Below are positions 18,883 through 20,415 of a DNA stretch of 20,415 nucleotides, one piece after another. Under the pieces are notes generated by a model. That model was not told where the DNA came from and made no database searches. It was given only the letters and a program-made list of their open reading frames with translations. The translations under genes were made by a program, and so were the position numbers. Origin of the DNA: Acanthamoeba sp. SK_2022b (lineage: Eukaryota > Discosea > Longamoebia > Acanthamoebidae). Positions within the stretch are counted from its first letter, which is position 1, and each line of letters starts with the position of its first letter. The DNA lies in contig JANDJZ010000746.1 in NCBI GenBank assembly GCA_027943245.1, forward strand, positions 1 to 20,415. Direction: 5' to 3'.

Positions 18883-19473
18883 GGCGATGCAGTGAATTTG
18901 GTGAATATTCGGCACATTTTGTATACCTTCGCATTCCTGGTCAAAACGCTCTGCGGCAACTGGTGGTGTTTTGCACGCAGTGGGCAGCTGGCGCCGTACC
19001 GGCATCGCTTGCTTCTCTGGACAGCTTCGGGTAACGGGCCTTACCCGGTTCGTCCGGCACTTGCGACGTCCCTTTGCGGGTGCCTGCGGTGTCTGTGCTG
19101 ACGCGCTGCGACGACATGGCTGGCGCGTGGTGCTCGTCGGGCCCGCGGGGCCGTTCACGAGCTGTATGACGTTGCGGCTTGGCCCGCCACTCCTGGTGAG
19201 CGGCCGCGGCACAACGGCGCAAAAGAAGACATATGTGTTACCCACGAAAATTCTCATGCTATAGGATGAAAAAATACCTTTTCAAGCCTGGTCGTGCGTG
19301 ACGCAAGTCGGTGGCATTAAGGAAAACCAGATATCTGCGTAATATTCTAAACATTTCAGTTGGCAATGCGCAGGCATACATAAAATAATTGGAGGGTGTT
19401 ATTACAAGATCATAGCTTTTCTGCTCTGCCTGAATCTCCCTTAACCAACGCAGGGACAAATAATGCGCGTGGC
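18883..19473. other. intergenic region between tRNA-Phe copy 2 and the last gene
   Basis: It begins with a probable reverse-transcriptase relic (about 18930-19150). From about 19220 to 19470 it becomes AT-richer and holds an unassigned minus-strand frame of 66 codons (19259-19459) with no recognisable domain. No intact gene is seen. Confidence 0.5.
18930..19150 (+). pseudogene. probable non-LTR reverse-transcriptase relic
   Basis: One plus frame reads ALRQLVVFCTQWAAGAVPAS before a stop. After a frame change another reads LTRF, then RRPFAGACGVCADALRRHGW followed by RVVL. This order resembles the start of LINE-type reverse transcriptases: a helix ending in a G-x-[VI]-P motif, then L-x-x-L-x-K, then RPIAVGxxLRRLxxK. 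It is frameshifted and short. The resemblance is from pattern memory only. Confidence 0.38.
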
Positions 19474-19476
19474 CGT

Positions 19477-19582
19477 AACGGTATCAGTTTAGTCCTTCCT
19501 TCACCGCGCACCACTGCTGCCTCCACACGAACGGTATCAGTTTAGTCCTTCCTTCACCGCACGCCACTGCTGCCTCCACACG
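19477..19582. repeat. 53-base tandem duplication upstream of the last gene
   Basis: Unit 1 (19477-19529) and unit 2 (19530-19582) both begin AACGGTATCAGTTTAGTCCT and end CTGCTGCCTCCACACG. They differ at only two positions near the middle. A third copy starts with AACG at 19583 and then diverges. The pair lies about 190 bases before the ATG at 19774, so it is probably in the promoter or 5' leader. Confidence 0.9.
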
Positions 19583-19773
19583 AACGCGCGGTCGCACCTC
19601 GGTTACTCCACCCCAGCACGCTCCTCCTCTCGTCGCGTTAATTTTTCGGTTCGTTTTTGGCCACCACGGCTGCAGAGGTAGACTGCCCGCATCATCAACC
19701 AGTTAGTTAGTTCCGTCTGTCGCGTTCGGAGAAGAACGAAGACGACGAGAGCCAAAGAAAGAAAGAAAAGCGA

Positions 19774-20415
19774 ATGGCCTCCACCTCCCACAACGCCTCG
19801 GGCCGCCCGCCCTCCCCTCCTAGCCCCTCGCTGTCCGCAGACGGCGTGGAGCCCACCCTGGGCCAGCTCTTCCTCTCGGGCAGCACCAACGTCAAGGGCG
19901 ACATCCAGAGCTTCCTCGCACGCCTCGCGCGCAGCCCCCAGGTGCTCGCCGAAGAGGCCAAGGAGCACCACGCCCGCACCCACCGCCGGATTCGACGCCG
20001 CCGAAAGCCTCCCGCCGCCGAAGATGGCGCCATCCGCACCCCCTCCGCGCCGCCATCGATGATGCAATCTCCGCCCTCGCCGCCGACGACTACGCAGACG
20101 TCGTCGGCGGGCCCTCCCCGCAAGAAGGCCAAGACCACCCCCGCCCCCCTGTCGCAGAGGGCGAGATCGCCGCATCCGCAACAACAGCAGCAGACGCCCC
20201 ACGCCATCGACGACCACGGCGTGCTGCGGCGAGCCCCGCCCGTGCCTATCCTCCCCCATCATCACCATCATCAGCAGCAGCAGCAGCAGCATCGTCAGCT
20301 CTATCAGCCACACCAGCTGCGCTGCGAAGAGCTGGAGGAGCTGCGGGGGCAACCGCACGTGGAAGACGCCGAGCACAACCTCAGGCTCCAGCAGGAGCAG
20401 CAGGAGCAGCAGGAG
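19774..20415 (+). CDS. Gln/Pro-rich, probably nuclear protein; 5' end only
   Basis: I do not recognise the family. The frame is open for 214 codons from ATG 19774 to the window edge with no stop. A short ordered stretch (about residues 28-60: TLGQLFLSGSTNVKGDIQSF, then LARLARSPQVLAEEA) is followed by an Arg-rich patch (HRRIRRRRK). Pro/Ser-rich sequence with a possible nuclear localisation signal (PPRKKAKTT) comes next. Then come Gln and His runs, and finally a Glu/Gln-rich segment that may begin a coiled coil. The upstream base composition (AAAGCGAATGG before the ATG) and a preceding stop-rich leader support this start. A transcription or chromatin role is a guess from composition. An intron further upstream or a later start cannot be excluded. 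Confidence 0.65.
   Translation, partial: MASTSHNASGRPPSPPSPSLSADGVEPTLGQLFLSGSTNVKGDIQSFLARLARSPQVLAEEAKEHHARTHRRIRRRRKPPAAEDGAIRTPSAPPSMMQSPPSPPTTTQTSSAGPPRKKAKTTPAPLSQRARSPHPQQQQQTPHAIDDHGVLRRAPPVPILPHHHHHQQQQQQHRQLYQPHQLRCEELEELRGQPHVEDAEHNLRLQQEQQEQQE

Noticed and set aside
18766..19257. 163-codon minus frame ending near 18766
   Set aside because: It reads through the tRNA-Phe gene, giving the well-known spurious peptide QLVERTTEDREVAGSNPAEG. It is not a protein gene.

Overview
The window looks like nuclear DNA from a free-living amoeba of the Amoebozoa, most likely Acanthamoeba or a close relative. This is inferred from GC-rich CpG-rich coding sequence, many short spliceosomal introns (about 70-180 bases) full of simple repeats, a WASH-complex gene, a eukaryotic Pol II gene, and a gametolysin-type surface protease. 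No database could be searched, so the species is an inference.

Layout. Bases 1-483 hold the 3' end of an unrecognised plus-strand gene. Bases 640-1766 (plus, 5 exons) encode WASH complex subunit 3 (CCDC53). Bases 2093-2970 (minus, 5 exons) encode the SUMO-conjugating enzyme UBC9, followed 88 bases further along the plus strand by a minus-strand tRNA-Phe(GAA). Bases 3131-5880 hold no intact gene: an AC-only block, a GT-only block, degenerate tandem repeats and decayed sequence, almost without CpG. Bases 6256-12754 (plus, 8 exons) encode a secreted or membrane-anchored protein of about 1954 residues with a beta-helix-like N-terminus, an M11/gametolysin zinc protease, a Cys-rich segment, a Ser/Thr/Pro mucin-like stalk, a further domain, one membrane helix and a short tail. 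Bases 12850-13630 are a second CpG-depleted block with a Ty3/gypsy chromodomain relic. Bases 13716-18594 (minus, 12 exons) encode RPB2, the second-largest subunit of RNA polymerase II (1197 residues). A second tRNA-Phe(GAA), identical in sequence to the first, lies just upstream of RPB2, flanked by a probable reverse-transcriptase relic. From 19774 to the right edge runs the 5' end of a Gln/Pro-rich, probably nuclear protein.

The intact genes are mostly unrelated housekeeping functions (actin-endosome trafficking, SUMOylation, transcription, translation). They do not form an operon or pathway. All exon joins given keep the reading frame and use GT-AG sites, except one GC-AG intron in RPB2.

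Most worth following up: the beta-helix/M11/mucin surface protease with its symmetric phase-1 exons, the three AATC-N7-GATT sites upstream of it, the sharply bounded CpG-depleted relic blocks, the recurrent poly-C tract just after 5' splice sites, and the two tRNA-Phe genes placed directly upstream of protein genes.
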